A stretch of DNA of 64,000 nt, from assembly GCA_036365145.1 (NCBI GenBank), contig JAEOAD010000034.1, positions 18,815,501 to 18,879,500 of the forward strand, written 5' to 3'. The notes beneath the pieces are model-generated. The model did no database searches. It saw nothing but the letters and a program-made list of their open reading frames with translations, and was not told where the DNA came from. This document shows, piece after piece, positions 47,900 through 59,857 of this stretch (position 1 is the first letter of the stretch; every line of letters begins with the position of its first letter). Source of the stretch: Orientallactaga sibirica. Its lineage: Eukaryota; Chordata; Mammalia; Rodentia; Dipodidae. The position numbers and the translations under genes are program-made.

Positions 47900-48080
47900 G
47901 TCTGCCATTGACTAAGTGGGTGACCCTAGACAGTTAATCAGCATCCCTTTCTCAACATCTCTTTAGTATCTTAGGGATGAGAGTACTTGCCTCAAAGAGC
48001 TGATATGAAGATTGAGTTCAGTGGGTTATAATTTCAAAGTATGAGCAGAACTGCCTGGCATATGGTAAGCACGCTTACTT
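47900..48080 (+). repeat. MIR
   Basis: tctgccattgactaagtggg, tgaccctagacagttaatca and gagtacttgcctcaaagagc fit MIR. Confidence 0.5.
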
Positions 48081-48271
48081 ATAGGTGTTCATGGTCAAAA
48101 CAACAGAAATCTATTGGAGCATAAAAGAGAACAAAGCAATTTGGATTGTGTTGTTCAAGATAGCAATGCTGTTTCTGTAGACTATTTGTGGCTCATCCCA
48201 AATTCCAGTTGTGCCTGGGGAGGAAAGTACTTCTAGAATAATGGAATTATGTTTAATAGTTCACATTTACT

Positions 48272-48590
48272 GGAGGTGTGGAGATGGCTATGTGGGTAAA
48301 GCACTTGCTGTACATGCATGAGGACCAGTGTTCAGATCCCTACTGCCCACAGAAATGCTGGATAGCTGTGGTGCCCACCACCTGTAATCCCAGCACTCTG
48401 GAAACAGAGACTGAGGATTCCCTGGGTCAAACTGGCTAGCTAGACTAGTTGAATCAGCAAGCTCTGTGCTCAAGTGAGAGACTCTGCCTCAGGAAACAAA
48501 GGAGCTATCAAAGAAATCACCCAAAGTCAACCTCTGGCTTACACACACACACACGCGCGTGCGCGCGCACAAGCAAGCAAAAGAAGCTCA
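48272..48590 (+). mobile_element. B4-like composite SINE
   Basis: A tRNA-like head (tggagatggctatgtgggta) joins a B1-like centre (acctgtaatcccagcactct). The end is tcaagtgagagactctgcc and an alternating CA/CG tail (48540-48570). Confidence 0.6.
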
Positions 48591-48679
48591 AATTGACTGT
48601 TTTCTGTTTACTAGTCCCATACATTATGTTGTTTAATTACTAAACCAATCTAAAACCTGTCTGTGATAATCATTTTTCT

Positions 48680-48785
48680 ATATTAAAGATGAAGACCATG
48701 AGTGTCAGAGAAATTTGGTTGTTTGCCAAAGATTAGCAGGTATTGTAAACTTCAAGGGCAATACTCAAATTCAGTCCTATAAACA
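48680..48785 (+). repeat. MIR fragment
   Basis: aaagatgaagaccatgagtg, tcagagaaatttggttgttt and gccaaagattagcagg fit the MIR 3' half. Confidence 0.42.
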
Positions 48786-48959
48786 ACTGTAAAGGTAATG
48801 ACATTAAGTGCTGGACTCTGTCACTTAAATCCCCAATGCACACTGCAGAGTGGGATGACCTCCTTGGGATTCAGTGCAGTACCTGTTTCATTTAAAATGT
48901 GAGACCTGGCAATGTCTGCCCAACATGCACAGGCATGAAGACTGCTCGAGGAGTTACCA

Positions 48960-49135
48960 TTAATTGGCACACTTTGCAATTACCCTTCGCAACAACCTAG
49001 GAGGGAAAATAGTACTACCCTTCACACATGAGAAAAATGGTGGCTCATGGAATTTAAATGAAATCTCCATGTTTGCCCAGCCAGAGAGGAAAAGAGCTAG
49101 GTTGTGCACACTAGCAATCTGACTCTAGAAAACTA
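48960..49135 (+). repeat. MIR, decayed
   Basis: tacccttcgcaacaacctag, cccttcacacatgagaaaaa and tccatgtttgcccagccaga fit MIR in order. Confidence 0.47.
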
Positions 49136-49189
49136 AGCCTATTTTTCCAACAGCTACCATATGTGGACAGACATTCATGTAAATGTCAA

Positions 49190-49420
49190 CAGAAAAGAAT
49201 GGAACAACCGTCATTTGCAGCCTGTGAAGCTAAATGAATTCAAAAGCCATTTTTTTAACAAGGCCATCACTTAGGTGTTTACCAGCCTGCCTGACTTCAT
49301 TATGCTCAGAGGCCTTACTTGGGATATTGCCTTACTCATAAGGTCTCTTAATGGCCCACTCAGCTCTGTTAATTGCCAAGTGTTTTGTGTGCATTCACTG
49401 CAGCTGGCTTCACTCCTGAT
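49190..49420. promoter_or_regulatory. Putative conserved noncoding element
   Basis: Unique sequence from the cgtcatttgcagcctgtgaag region through gctctgttaattgccaag. It has no repeat match and no poly(A) or SINE edges. The texture (short AT-rich motif clusters between CTG-rich words) resembles conserved noncoding blocks. It is close to a second candidate at 49845-49990. Confidence 0.3.
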
Positions 49421-49844
49421 GGGCACTCCAGGGCCCTTTAAGGGGCTTGGAGGAAAACTTGAAGAATGTTGGTGCCTCTGAGGCTATGGAGCAAAGGCAG
49501 GAAGTTTCTTTGAATGAAGGCATTGAGACACCTCTTTGCAGCAATAGCTTCTCATTTCTCAAAGTAGGGTCAATATCCAGGAGATATACAATAGCATAAT
49601 GTATGGTTGTTAAAATACTGTGATACTCTGGACTGGTCTTCAGTGCCTCTGACCACCCCAATTTCTTTGCAAGTTACTCCCAGGTCTCCCATTGATTCCC
49701 CACTCCCTGAAAAAGGATTAGCACTTAATTCATTGGATGGCTCCAGGACCATATATACATCATTCCACTGGCTGCTTACTAACACCAGTAACTCCATGCT
49801 TGTTAAATACTTTGACTATCACCTTTGCTGATGACATTATTTAG

Positions 49845-49990
49845 ACAGAAGATAGTGCAGCCCCCAATTAGATCACCTATAATATATCCTCTGCATTGCA
49901 TCTGGCTTTGTCTTGAATTGTTAATGCAATTAATGTGCTCTACCTGTTGTATTTAAATAGTGAAATATTAGTTAATGCTGGGCTTTCTTG
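49845..49990. promoter_or_regulatory. Putative conserved noncoding element
   Basis: AT-rich unique sequence with cccaattagatcacc, gttaatgcaattaatgtgc and tatttaaatag words. These include several ATTA homeodomain-type cores, as in the 52.4-kb candidate. No repeat signature is visible. The role is inferred only. Confidence 0.3.
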
Positions 49991-51495
49991 GTCTGTTTTT
50001 CTTCCTGCTCTACTTCCTCCTTCTTAGTCTTGAAAAATTCAAGGTCAAATCTTGCCAATAAGTAGTAGATTCAAAAGGGCTGCCTTTCTCTCTCTCTCTC
50101 TCTTTTTAAGTTCTGTTTTCTTCTCCATCTCCTTCATTACTTAAGTTCCCTTGTTTTCAGTCCAAACTTGTCTTGGAGTGCCTGCCTTACAAACACAAAA
50201 CACAGTGCCTGGACTATTCTACTTATAAATACAGGACAAGGTTTCTAGACCTCTTCTGTCTGGTTAAAGTTATTTGAGGGGAAGTAAGGAAGCACACACT
50301 AAACCGTCCTTAGATCTGAGGGAGAACCAAGTCTGCCACATGGAGCTAGGAAGTGCAGAAATCAGATTGTGAGAAGAAACGCAGAAGGGAGTTCTGTTTG
50401 TAGTAAAGAAGCATTCTTCCTTTCTCCCTTCCTCCCTCCCTCCATTTGAAAATCCCATTAATACATTAATATCACAATGAAGACCTAAGATACAGCTTGC
50501 TATGACAGTGACCCAAAAATAGAACTGGTATTACATGAAATAGAGATTTATTTTTTTCTCTTGGAAGAAGTGCAGAAGGAGCAATACAGAGCTAAGCATT
50601 ACATTCCCAACTGACTGGCCCACTTCCCTGCCCTCTTCCCATTCTCTCATAGTTTTGGTATCATTACATAGACATTGGGGTATAAGTGGGCATGGGCAGC
50701 TGGCCCAGGAAAGCTATAACACCCTGACAGACAGGTCTCCAAATCCCTGCCCCATCCCAGCATGAAGATGAAAGGAAGACAGAACACTTATGTAGTGGAG
50801 AGGTTTGAGTGGGGATACATGCATTTTTTTAGTTCATTTAGTTTTTAACACCAATTCCGAGGTTTTACTTTGTAATGTTGTGGGGGAATATAACAATGGA
50901 ATTTACTTTGGTAACTGACAGACTGCTAGGCGCTGAGCACCGTTTTAAATTCACTAAGATACAGTGAAAAAAAAAAAAACAGAGACAGAAAATTTTCCCC
51001 AGAGCTTATATTATAATTAGGCAAACAAAAACAACAAATAAGCAAGTAAATAAATAATTTAAAGAATAAAAACTTCAGTTAATAAAAAGAAAGATATGAA
51101 AACATCTCTAATGGGGTAGGGAGGCAAGAAAGATGGTGGGGCAGGTATACGTGGGGCTGGGTGAAGTCAGGGAACTATGAAGAAGTAGATTAAAGCAGAA
51201 ATCTCAATGAAGACAGAGAATTTAATTGGACATGGGGGTGGTGGGATCACATTCAGACAGATAAAGGCAAGCATAAGGACACAAGAGTAATATCATACAG
51301 GCCAGTTGTGGGAACATAAATAATGCAATTTTACAGAATTGTGTGCACACGGGCATGTGGTAGGTAAAGTATGAAGGTCAAGAGCTATGGCTTCAGAGGT
51401 AATAAGGTAATAACAAGAGGTTATAATAATAAAAGGTAACAAGGTAATAAGACAGAATTTTCTTGCTTTTACTGGCCATTTAAAAAAGACCTGGG

Positions 51496-51616
51496 GCTGG
51501 GAGTGGTGGCGCATGCCTTTCATCCCAGCACTCGGGAGGCAGAGGTAGGAGGATAGACGTGAGTTTGAGGCCACCCTGAGACTACATAGACTACATAGTC
51601 AAAAAACTAAAAAAAT
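51496..51616 (+). mobile_element. B1 SINE with 14-bp target-site duplication
   Basis: gctgggagtggtggcgcatg, tcccagcactcgggaggcag and gaggccaccctgagactaca, then an A-rich tail. Perfect flanks aaaaaagacctggg at 51482-51495 and 51617-51630. Confidence 0.88.
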
Positions 51617-52399
51617 AAAAAAGACCTGGGACTAGTAGACATGGAATGGGGATGGAGAAGAAAAGGGATCCGGGAGCCCTCACACAGGGCAGAGGCATAA
51701 GCACTTGTGGAAAAGAAGTAAAGGTCAAGGATGATTCCCAAATACGGTCTGTCTTGGGAGTTTACAGAGGGAATTTAAGACTTTACCATGCATACAACAT
51801 GCTTGGTAAATATTTGCTGAATCAAATCCAATTTCTCTTCTTGCCCTACCCTTCTACTGAGTCTTTGCTTTGCTCCAGACTAAATATGGGGTTTTCTGAA
51901 GTCCAGTCTTGGCTAGCATCTCCTCTGTCACCCAGGCTTGCAGAATGAAAGCAATAGCAATAGCAATAGCTCTTCTTCCATACCAGCATGAGAAGAATGA
52001 AAGTAGGACTAAATCTCAAGACAGCAGCTGACATTGGAGCCTACAGCTGGGTCATTCTGAATCCAGACAAGCAGACTGAGGCACTAGACCCTTCTCGTTA
52101 CACCTCAACAAGCACCTTTTCAGATCCATCATAGGACAAGAATCTGCCAATACACAGCCTTGCCAGCAGTGATAAGTATTGAATGTATAGTATGTAGCCA
52201 TCCCAGGGGTACACATGGAACAATGAAGCCCTGAATGCCCTCACCTCCATTGCATCGTTCATTGCTCTCCGCACTCAAAACAGACTCCTATTCACTTTAG
52301 GAAGCTGAGGCCTCTGACCTCCCATGTACAGAACAGGACCTAGGCACCCTGGACCTCCAGCAAGCCTCCTTCCCAGTACGCCCCATCAGCCCCCATTAA

Positions 52400-52800
52400 T
52401 ATCTATGAACTGACAGCTGAGATTGACTGCCTCATTAGCAGACGTCGTGTGGAACTCTGACGATAATTAACAACTCAACAGTCTCATTTGCTGGCCTATC
52501 AAAGAAGTATTCAATCAAAAATGTAATTTGCCCAATGCCTTCATTTAGCATGGGAAGACTATTCCTTCAAAGTTTTAAATAGTCTAATTAAGAAGGAAGA
52601 AATAGAAAGGCGAAAATTATTAACAGTGTAGGTTTAATGTGAAATTGCTGGAGCAAATTAATAATGCAATAACCATTTTTAGCAGCTGTCTATCAGTTGG
52701 TGGGCAAGAGTAATTCAATTAGTCAGCAAAGGGCTATTCAGATTAGGCAGCGGGGAACAAGTGCCATTTCATCTCCCAAAGGCACTGTGGACTTTATTTC
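52400..52800. promoter_or_regulatory. Putative conserved noncoding element / enhancer
   Basis: A repeat-free stretch of about 400 bp with balanced, non-decayed composition. It is packed with homeodomain-type ATTA/TAAT cores: gataattaacaac, gtctaattaagaa, aattattaac, aaattaataatgc and ttcaattagtcag. There is no open frame, no simple repeat and no SINE within it. It looks like deeply conserved developmental enhancers typical of large neuronal genes. The enhancer role is inference from composition only; no alignment was made. Confidence 0.45.
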
Positions 52801-53632
52801 CCTGGATTGGGGGAAAGTAAGTACAAAACAATTTACGAGCCTGGGAGCTAGGGTGCTGAATAGCTGGAGCCAGTGAACTTGCTTTCTTAGAGAAATAAGC
52901 TCACAGCCTTTCCTCTGGGTTGACTCCCTGCTGAATCAACTGTGATTCAAAGTAAACAGTCAGCTGGTGTCAAACACTATGGGTAAGACTAGTTTAGAAC
53001 TCTGACCATGTCTATTTCAAACTACAACCAAAACTACACTGGCCAGTGCCCCCTGCCCCACTTTGCCTCTCACATCTGCCACCCTTCTGTTGATGAAGAC
53101 CTTTCTCTCAAGATTGCTTTTAGTATCTGTGTAGCAAATCCTATTTATTCATGATGGTATAACTCATCTGACTTGGTTCTTCCTCATTTGCCACTAACAA
53201 TATTAAGGTTCCCTGGTTCTTTTAAGACACCTAAAGAAAATTATACATATAACTGTGAACATCAATGGGCAGACATACCAGTCCCCCCAAGCTCATTTCC
53301 TAAAAATCTTCATGCCTCTAACCTGTAGGTACTGCCAGTTTCTGTAATAGACTCTCCAGCCAGCCATGTGCAAGAGCTTGCTGGGCTCTGCCAGGGTATA
53401 AAGTGGTCCAACCATGAAGTTGAAGTTTACTGCCTATCCACCTATAAATAATAATAGCATGGTCAATCTGATGATGAGGCTTCTGTGGGGACTGACAAAC
53501 ACACAGATAAGGTGTCAGAAGGAAGTGGACCCAGACAAGTGTAAATTCTATTTGTTGTTGTTGTTGTTGTTCTGTCACTTGATGGCTGTGTCCTCTTAGA
53601 AAAATTTCCACCTCTCATCAATCATTTTCTTT

Positions 53633-53636
<4 letters not shown>

Positions 53637-53686
<50 letters not shown>

Positions 53687-53905
53687 ATGCGCACGCTCGC
53701 ACACGTCACAACGCACGTGAGGAGGTCAGAGGACAATCTCAGGTATGGGTGCCTCCTTCTACCTTGTTTATGGCAGGCTCTCTTGTTCAGCACCATGTGC
53801 CAAGCGAGCTAGCCTGCAAGTTTCTGTGAGAGTCTCCTGACTCTGGTGCTCATCTTGCCATCGGTGTGCTTTAACCACTGAGCTCTTTATTCAGCCCCAA
53901 AATTC
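53637..53905 (-). mobile_element. B4-like SINE (antisense) with long (GT)n tail
   Basis: A (GT)n run at 53637-53685, gaggaggtcagaggacaat and ctcctgactctggtgctcat, then ctttaaccactgagctcttt and cagcccc. These are the words of an inverted B4-type element. Confidence 0.6.
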
Positions 53906-54384
53906 TTATTTTCATTCATTTCTTATAAAGATCATAGATATGGAAAAGTGGTCACTGTTGTTATTAACATACTTAATACAGCATCCTGACTCCTGTATCT
54001 GCTCAGTAAATGCCAGCTTCTTCATTTTCTTGCCATGCCCCTTTATGCACATCTTTCCCAATATGATCCCTTGTACCTCCTTAGATATTTGATGGACTAT
54101 CTAAATCAATTCTGAAAATCAATTTTTAAAATATATCTTCTCCCCACTTTTATTTTTCTGTTTTACTGCCAGCTCCAAAAGAGCATTATTTAGATTAGGT
54201 ACACTTTGCACCCCAGCAAAGCCCAGCATTGTCCTTGCCCATGGCCAGCTGGAGGTAATTTCAGGTAGAGGCATGAAGATTTTAAGCAAATGAGTTCTGC
54301 TGTATTATTCAAAGTTATATGTATAATTTTATTTGAGTATCTTAAAAAGCTAATTATTAGTGTTTCCACTTGAAGGTACATTAT

Positions 54385-54545
54385 AATTCAATGGTTAAGC
54401 TGCTGGAGTTTAGTTCCATCCTCAGCTGGGTCTGCATTTACATCATTTCTTTGAGGCTTATAAAGTCCCCTTTCTTAGCATCAGATTTCTTATTGGTAAA
54501 ATGATTTTTTAGAGTTACTTTGGGCCTTTTGTGAAGATCTAATAT
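54385..54545 (+). repeat. MIR, decayed
   Basis: atggttaagctgctggagtt, catcatttctttgaggctta and tcagatttcttattggtaaa are MIR-like words. Confidence 0.45.
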
Positions 54546-55931
54546 AGTTTTACACAGAACTTTTCTGCTTCATGGTAAATATAATTGGCAGTGGTCTTAG
54601 CATTATTTCTCCAAGAGGCAGTTGGGAGATAGGGATAGTGATGGAGAGTCAGCCATGGAATGTCAGGAGAAGCATGGAGCCCTACAAAGTCAGAGAAAAG
54701 TAGGCGGTACAATGGGCACTTGTGTACACATGAAAGGGTGTGCAGAGAGGAATATAGCCAAAGTTAGAGTGGCATTGTTTTCCAAGAAAGGAAACCCCCA
54801 TGGTGGGCTGTTGGCATGGACAACTAGTTCTATATAACAGCAGGGCAGTACACTGAAGATTATAATCACTCCCTTATGCCAGGAGCACTCACTAAACATC
54901 TGCCACAGGCATGATCCTGGGGTAAGTGATACACAGAAACAAGGATGCATCAGAAAGTTTCCCTTGCTGCCCTGAGCTGCTTGTGATTAGAGAGGACTAA
55001 CGACTTGGACACTGGAAGGGTTCAGGCCTAATTGAGTCCAAATACTATTCCTTGGGAGCCTGCAGAAGTATCAGAAGTGGAGCTCTATTACTGACTTCCT
55101 TTGTGACAACAGTGCATTCACTGAGGTCCAGACAATTCTAACGGGAGGGGCCAATCAATTCAAGCGAGGAGTTCTGGGAATACTCATGAGTGTGTGGTAC
55201 AAGTAAGCTAGTGGAGCTGGCTAAGGAAGGAACAGAATGTGAACACAATTGAAAGCCAGGAAATCAAAACCCACCAGCTTCCTATTAGTCATGATAAATA
55301 CAAGCAGATGATGCCCCTGACTGGAAGCTTTAGAACCTCTCTGCATTCATCACTGGATGTCTATGTGACTGCTCCCCATGCTAAGGGCCCCACATGAATT
55401 ATTGTCCTTAAAAGTAGAAATCAATCTTTTGGGAGACAATAAGCCATGACCAGTAGAGACTGGATCTGGTGACTATCCCTAAGAAAGCAGAAGAGCTGAT
55501 GGAAATAGGCAAATGCCTGCTGCCTACGTACCTCTGCTACATGCTCTGCAGAAGCAATGCGAATGAGTCAGGCTCTTTTGTACTCCTATTCAGCCTGCTT
55601 TGTGATAGAGGGTCCAAGCTTACCTGTCAGCTAAACCTTATGAACATGTTTCTCTCCTCTCAGACTGTCTAATCAACTATTGTCTCTTCTCTCTAGTTTT
55701 ATGAATCTTCTTTTAGCTTTTATTCTAAGTAATAGTCTCTTTCTCCTATATAGTAAACTATATGTAACTAGTTGAGTTTTTCTCTGATAAAATCAGTTAA
55801 AGTTTTGATTTTTGGATTCAAGTCTACCTGGGATCCAATTCCTAGATCTGACATTCTCCTAATAACTTTGAATTAATTTCTCTAAGTCTGTGTTTTTCAC
55901 CAGTAAAAGAGGTATTAAAAATGTGAAAACT

Positions 55932-56230
55932 AGGGCTGGAGAGATGGCTTAGGGGTTAAGGTGCCTGCCTCCTAAGCCTAAGAACACTGGTTCCAATCTC
56001 CAGTGGTTCCCATCTCCAGGTCCCACGTTTAGCCAGATGCAAAGTGATGCAAGGGCGCAATGCTGCACTTGACCACAAGGGGGTGCACCCATCTGGATTT
56101 CATTCGGAGCAGCTGAGACACGGCTGCCGTGCCCATCTCTGTCTTCCTTTCTCTCTCTCTCCCTTTCTCTCTCTCTCTCTCTCTCTCTCCCTCTTTGTCT
56201 CTCTCCAAAAAAAATACTAAAAAATAAAAA
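55932..56230 (+). mobile_element. tRNA-derived SINE, long form, with 16-bp duplication
   Basis: Perfect flanks taaaaatgtgaaaact (55916-55931 and 56231-56246) enclose a SINE. It runs from gggctggagagatggcttag through agtgatgcaagggcgcaatg and cacaagggggtgc to a (CT)n tail and A-rich end. One of the best preserved copies. Confidence 0.88.
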
Positions 56231-56398
56231 TAAAAATGTGAAAACTTAGAGAAAGCAGGACATAGAAATAAAATCCTTGGCACAGTATCTGTTGCTCTGT
56301 GATCACATCTTATTTCAATGATCATCAACATGGTCAGACTTCATACAATGGGATCTGGCCAAAAGGAAAATAGCTATGTCGAAATTGCCAACACTAGT

Positions 56399-56869
56399 TG
56401 TATTAGTCAGGGTTCTCTAGAGGAACAGAATGGATAGAATGAATTGTATTAAAAGGGAATTTATTGGATTAGTTTACAACAGTCCAGCAATAGCAGGTTG
56501 CAGGCCCAAGAGTCAAGGAACCCTGTAGCTGCTCAGTCCACGAGGCTGGATGCCTCAGCAGTCCCGACCCGGCACTGAAGGCCTGAAGGCTTCTTGGAGA
56601 GACGCTGCTCTTCAGTCCACACTGGAAAGCAGAAAGCACCAAGCAGCAAGCAGCCAGGTGGGAGGAGAGGATGCCTTTCTTCCCAGAGCTTCTTTTTATA
56701 AATCAGCCCCCTCCTCTGAAAGGGGCCGCCCACTCTGGGGGAAAGGCTCACCCTGGGGAAGGATTCTTCCTTTAGTTAATCCTTCCTAGAGGCAACCTCA
56801 GAGACATACTTATGAGGAATGTCTGTGGCTTCCTAAACCAATCAAATTGAGAAAAACTTAACCATCACA
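56399..56869 (-). mobile_element. Solo LTR of an ERVL-type (MLT2/MT2-like) endogenous retrovirus
   Basis: A 471-bp element bounded by TG...CA (plus-strand start tgtattagtcagggttctct, end accatcaca). It is flanked by a perfect 5-bp duplication ctagt (56394-56398 and 56870-56874), the duplication size expected for ERVL. In its own direction (minus strand) it begins tgtgatggtt and carries a TATA-like box (ttataaaaag, near 56694-56703) and an AATAAA poly(A) signal (near 56459-56464). It ends in ccctgactaataca, the end I know from MLT2-class LTRs. No internal gag/pol sequence adjoins it, so it is a solo LTR left by recombination. It sits antisense to ASTN2. Confidence 0.75.
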
Positions 56870-57934
56870 CTAGTTTTGAGAGGGTGAGAGGATTGAGATG
56901 GTGCTTAGTAACAGGAAGAAAGGGAACAAAAAGAAGGAGGAAGAGAGCATAGAGGTTCCTGCAAGATCAGATGAAGTTTGGAGGGCTGAGGAAGGTACCC
57001 AAAAGAAATATGCATGAAAGAGACATCTTGGACTGGAAGAAAGGATGTCAAGAAAGGAAATGGCATACATTGTTGGGATCATTATTTGGCTCAAAGCGGT
57101 GTTTGAATATCATCCTGGGAGCTCTGGTGAAGGTTAAGGTCATTTATAGCAGGAGCCCTGGAGCCACTGCTGATAATAACTTGGACATTGGGGTATGTGA
57201 AGAGACCTTGCAAATAGCACACTGTATGGCTTCCCAAGCAGAGGCACAGCCTAAGGAAAAGCTTGTGAATGAGCCAGGAAGGTGTACACAGTGTGCCGCC
57301 TTAGATGGAGCCCGATATAGAATGGGGAATCAAAGTTCTACAGAAATGGACTTAAACCATCAGGCTATGGTATTTCAGTTTTATACAATGAGCAAAGAGG
57401 GGAGATTGAACCCTTTTGAATGTGTATACATGGATATATGTGTGCATGCATGTATTTATGCATGATGTATGTATGTGTGGATATGTGAGAGAGAGGAGGG
57501 AAAAGAATCAAGTCAGATATCAGGATGCTTGGTCTTAGTCATTCATTATACCCTACAATAAAGGATGGAGGAAGGGAAGGGTAAAGAGAGAAGGAGAGAG
57601 GGAGGAAAAGATTAGCAACAGTTGGACCAGGCCTCTGTTTTGAGAAACTGAAAGAAGTACTTAGCTCTTGAAGGGAATTATTGATGAGAAGGTATTTGAC
57701 TGACCTTGGACCCCATCCTTTAATATAGCTGTGTCACAGGCAGCCTGTTGGGTGCAATGTGGATGTGTGCATGTACATACATCTACATTCTCTGTCAACA
57801 TAAGAGGAGCAGCTCAACTGTTCAGTTGCCCAGACTCTGATTCCCAGATGCTGAGATCCTTCAGGACAAGCATGTTCTGCTCCACTTGAAAGCTATTTCA
57901 CTGTAAGATCATGACACTGCCTCCATCAGACACT

Positions 57935-58140
57935 ATTGAGCCCATCTACATTGTGATAGAGAGATGGAGGAGACTTCAGAAAAGAGAATGACATACCAAA
58001 ATAGAAGAGGGACTAATTGAGAATGGGGGGGTCAATGGGATGGAGTAGGATGGGGGAACAAAGAGGGTAATGGTGGAGATTGTAATCAAATTACCGTATG
58101 TTCACTTGTGATAATTGTCAATTTATAAAGCAATTTCAAA
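57935..58140 (+). mobile_element. Possible L1 3' UTR fragment
   Basis: gagggactaattgagaatgg, a polypurine tract (58003-58080) and the end attaccgtatgttcacttgt. The texture is that of a rodent L1 3' UTR; weak. Confidence 0.35.
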
Positions 58141-58324
58141 GATGCCTGTCATGATGAAGGCTCACACTACTAGAAAATAACAGAAGTCTGGGCAAAAAGT
58201 GGGCACTTGGTGAGGAGCCCTAACATGTTGGTGATGGTGGTGGTGATGATTAACAGCACTGTAGCTTTGTGCAGAGCGGACTTAAATAATTAATATTAGG
58301 GAAATTAGGAGTGAAGGAAAGATT

Positions 58325-58625
58325 CTTTTCTAACTCCATACATGTATATAATGCATTTTGATTCAATTCCCTCCCAATTGTCCTCTCTCTCCCCTTTTCC
58401 CATCCCACTAGAACTCCTCTTCTTCTGATTAGACCCAGCCTACTTATGTGCCTTGCTTAATTTTTGACCCACTAACTTAAATTAATGTCACTTCCTTATT
58501 CACAGGTAGGAGCTTACTTACTGTAGAGTTGCTAACCCCCCCCTAAAGAACATGAATTCCTCTCTCCCAGCAATCATCAGGTTTCACTGTTTACTCTAAG
58601 GAGTGAGGGGTCTCAAAGACCCTTC
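58325..58625 (-). mobile_element. Possible L1 3' UTR fragment (antisense)
   Basis: Pyrimidine-rich text (tctctctccccttttcccat, ctcttcttctgattagaccc) and a following tcaggtttcactgtttactc resemble inverted rodent L1 3' UTRs. Weak. Confidence 0.35.
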
Positions 58626-59590
58626 CCTTATCTATGATGAGATATTTACAGGATCAATCAAGTGTAGTGGACTTGTCCTATCAAGAAGACAGCATTCTAC
58701 AGTTCAAATTCAAGCCACCTACTGTTATATTCCTTCTTCTTCTGGGAGTTACCCTAAACCATGAATGGTATGGTTTAGATGCCAAGTTTTGGACCGAGCA
58801 CAAACTTGTCACTTATTCTTGGTAACTTTGTCATCTATGGATCTCTGTAATCAGCTCTACCCTTTGCATAAAGAAATGTCTGTGTTTTAGGCTTCAAGAA
58901 ATAACAATCTATGGAGGAAAAACACAGAAATACTAGTTTGACATGCTGTCCAATTTGCATAACCACAGTGTTGAGTTCTACCCTAGGGCTGAGATCCCTA
59001 GCTATACTGCAATACCAGGCATAATTTCTTTCCTATAAAGTGGGCCTCAAATTGAGGAAGCAAACTTAAATTACTTCTTCTAGCATAGATTTGAGGACCA
59101 GAGGTTTGGGATTTAATAAAAGGCTTATCTCAGTACCTCATTTTTCCACTTGTAAGATGAGAGATTGAGTCTAAGGACATCTCTGTTAGTGTATCCTGCT
59201 CAGTTGGACACCTTGTGTAGATCCCGGTGCAGAGGATCTTTCACCACAGCGTCTGTTATTGGGCTTCAGGTGAGGATCGGGGCACAGTCTGCAGTTGCTT
59301 TCTCTTAGCAAGACCCCAACCAATCTCATGAAGGGGCAGGCTTTCTGATACTGGTGCAGGGCCTGAGGGCCATTCTACAGGAGTGTTCCAAAAAGACCCT
59401 GAAAATGGACCTTAAGTTGAATTCTATCTCTCCTAAATTTCCTCCCAAGCATGAGATTTAAAGATCCTAACTTGAAGTCTGTGTTTGCATCCTCTAGCTA
59501 CTTTTTGAATTTCCTCTTTCATATGGTATACCAGCCACCCCCACTGGAGGCCTTGAAGGACTCTCCATCCCTGATATAAAATCTGGTGCT

Positions 59591-59857
59591 GGGCTGGAGA
59601 GATGGCTTAGTGGTTAAGGCGCCTGCCTGCTAAGCCTAAGAACCCGGTTCCAATCTCCAGGTCCTATGTTTAGCCAGATGCAAAGTGACGCAAGGGCACA
59701 ATGCCACACTTGTCCACAAGGAGGCGCACACATCTGGATTTCGTTCACAGCAGCTGAGAGACTGCTGGTGAGCCCATCTCTATCTGTCTCCCTCTCCCTC
59801 TCTGTCTGTCTCTCTCTGTGTCTTTCTCAAAAAATAAATAAAATAATTTTTTAAAAA
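59591..59857 (+). mobile_element. Young tRNA-derived SINE nested in an older SINE
   Basis: A well-preserved long form: gggctggagagatggcttag, ggcgcctgcctgctaagcc, gtgacgcaagggcacaatg. It is flanked by ctggtgct at 59583-59590 and 59858-59865. The flanks lie in the tRNA-like head of an older copy, so the younger element split it. Confidence 0.85.

Noticed and set aside
48540..48570. Possible CpG island at the CA/CG alternating run
   Set aside because: Only about 30 bases and part of a SINE tail; no broader CpG enrichment or promoter.
56971..57465. 164-codon open frame on the plus strand
   Set aside because: No family resemblance, ends in low-complexity ATG/TGT text, and has no splice sites or promoter. 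A retrogene was considered, but no poly(A) tail or target-site duplication is visible.
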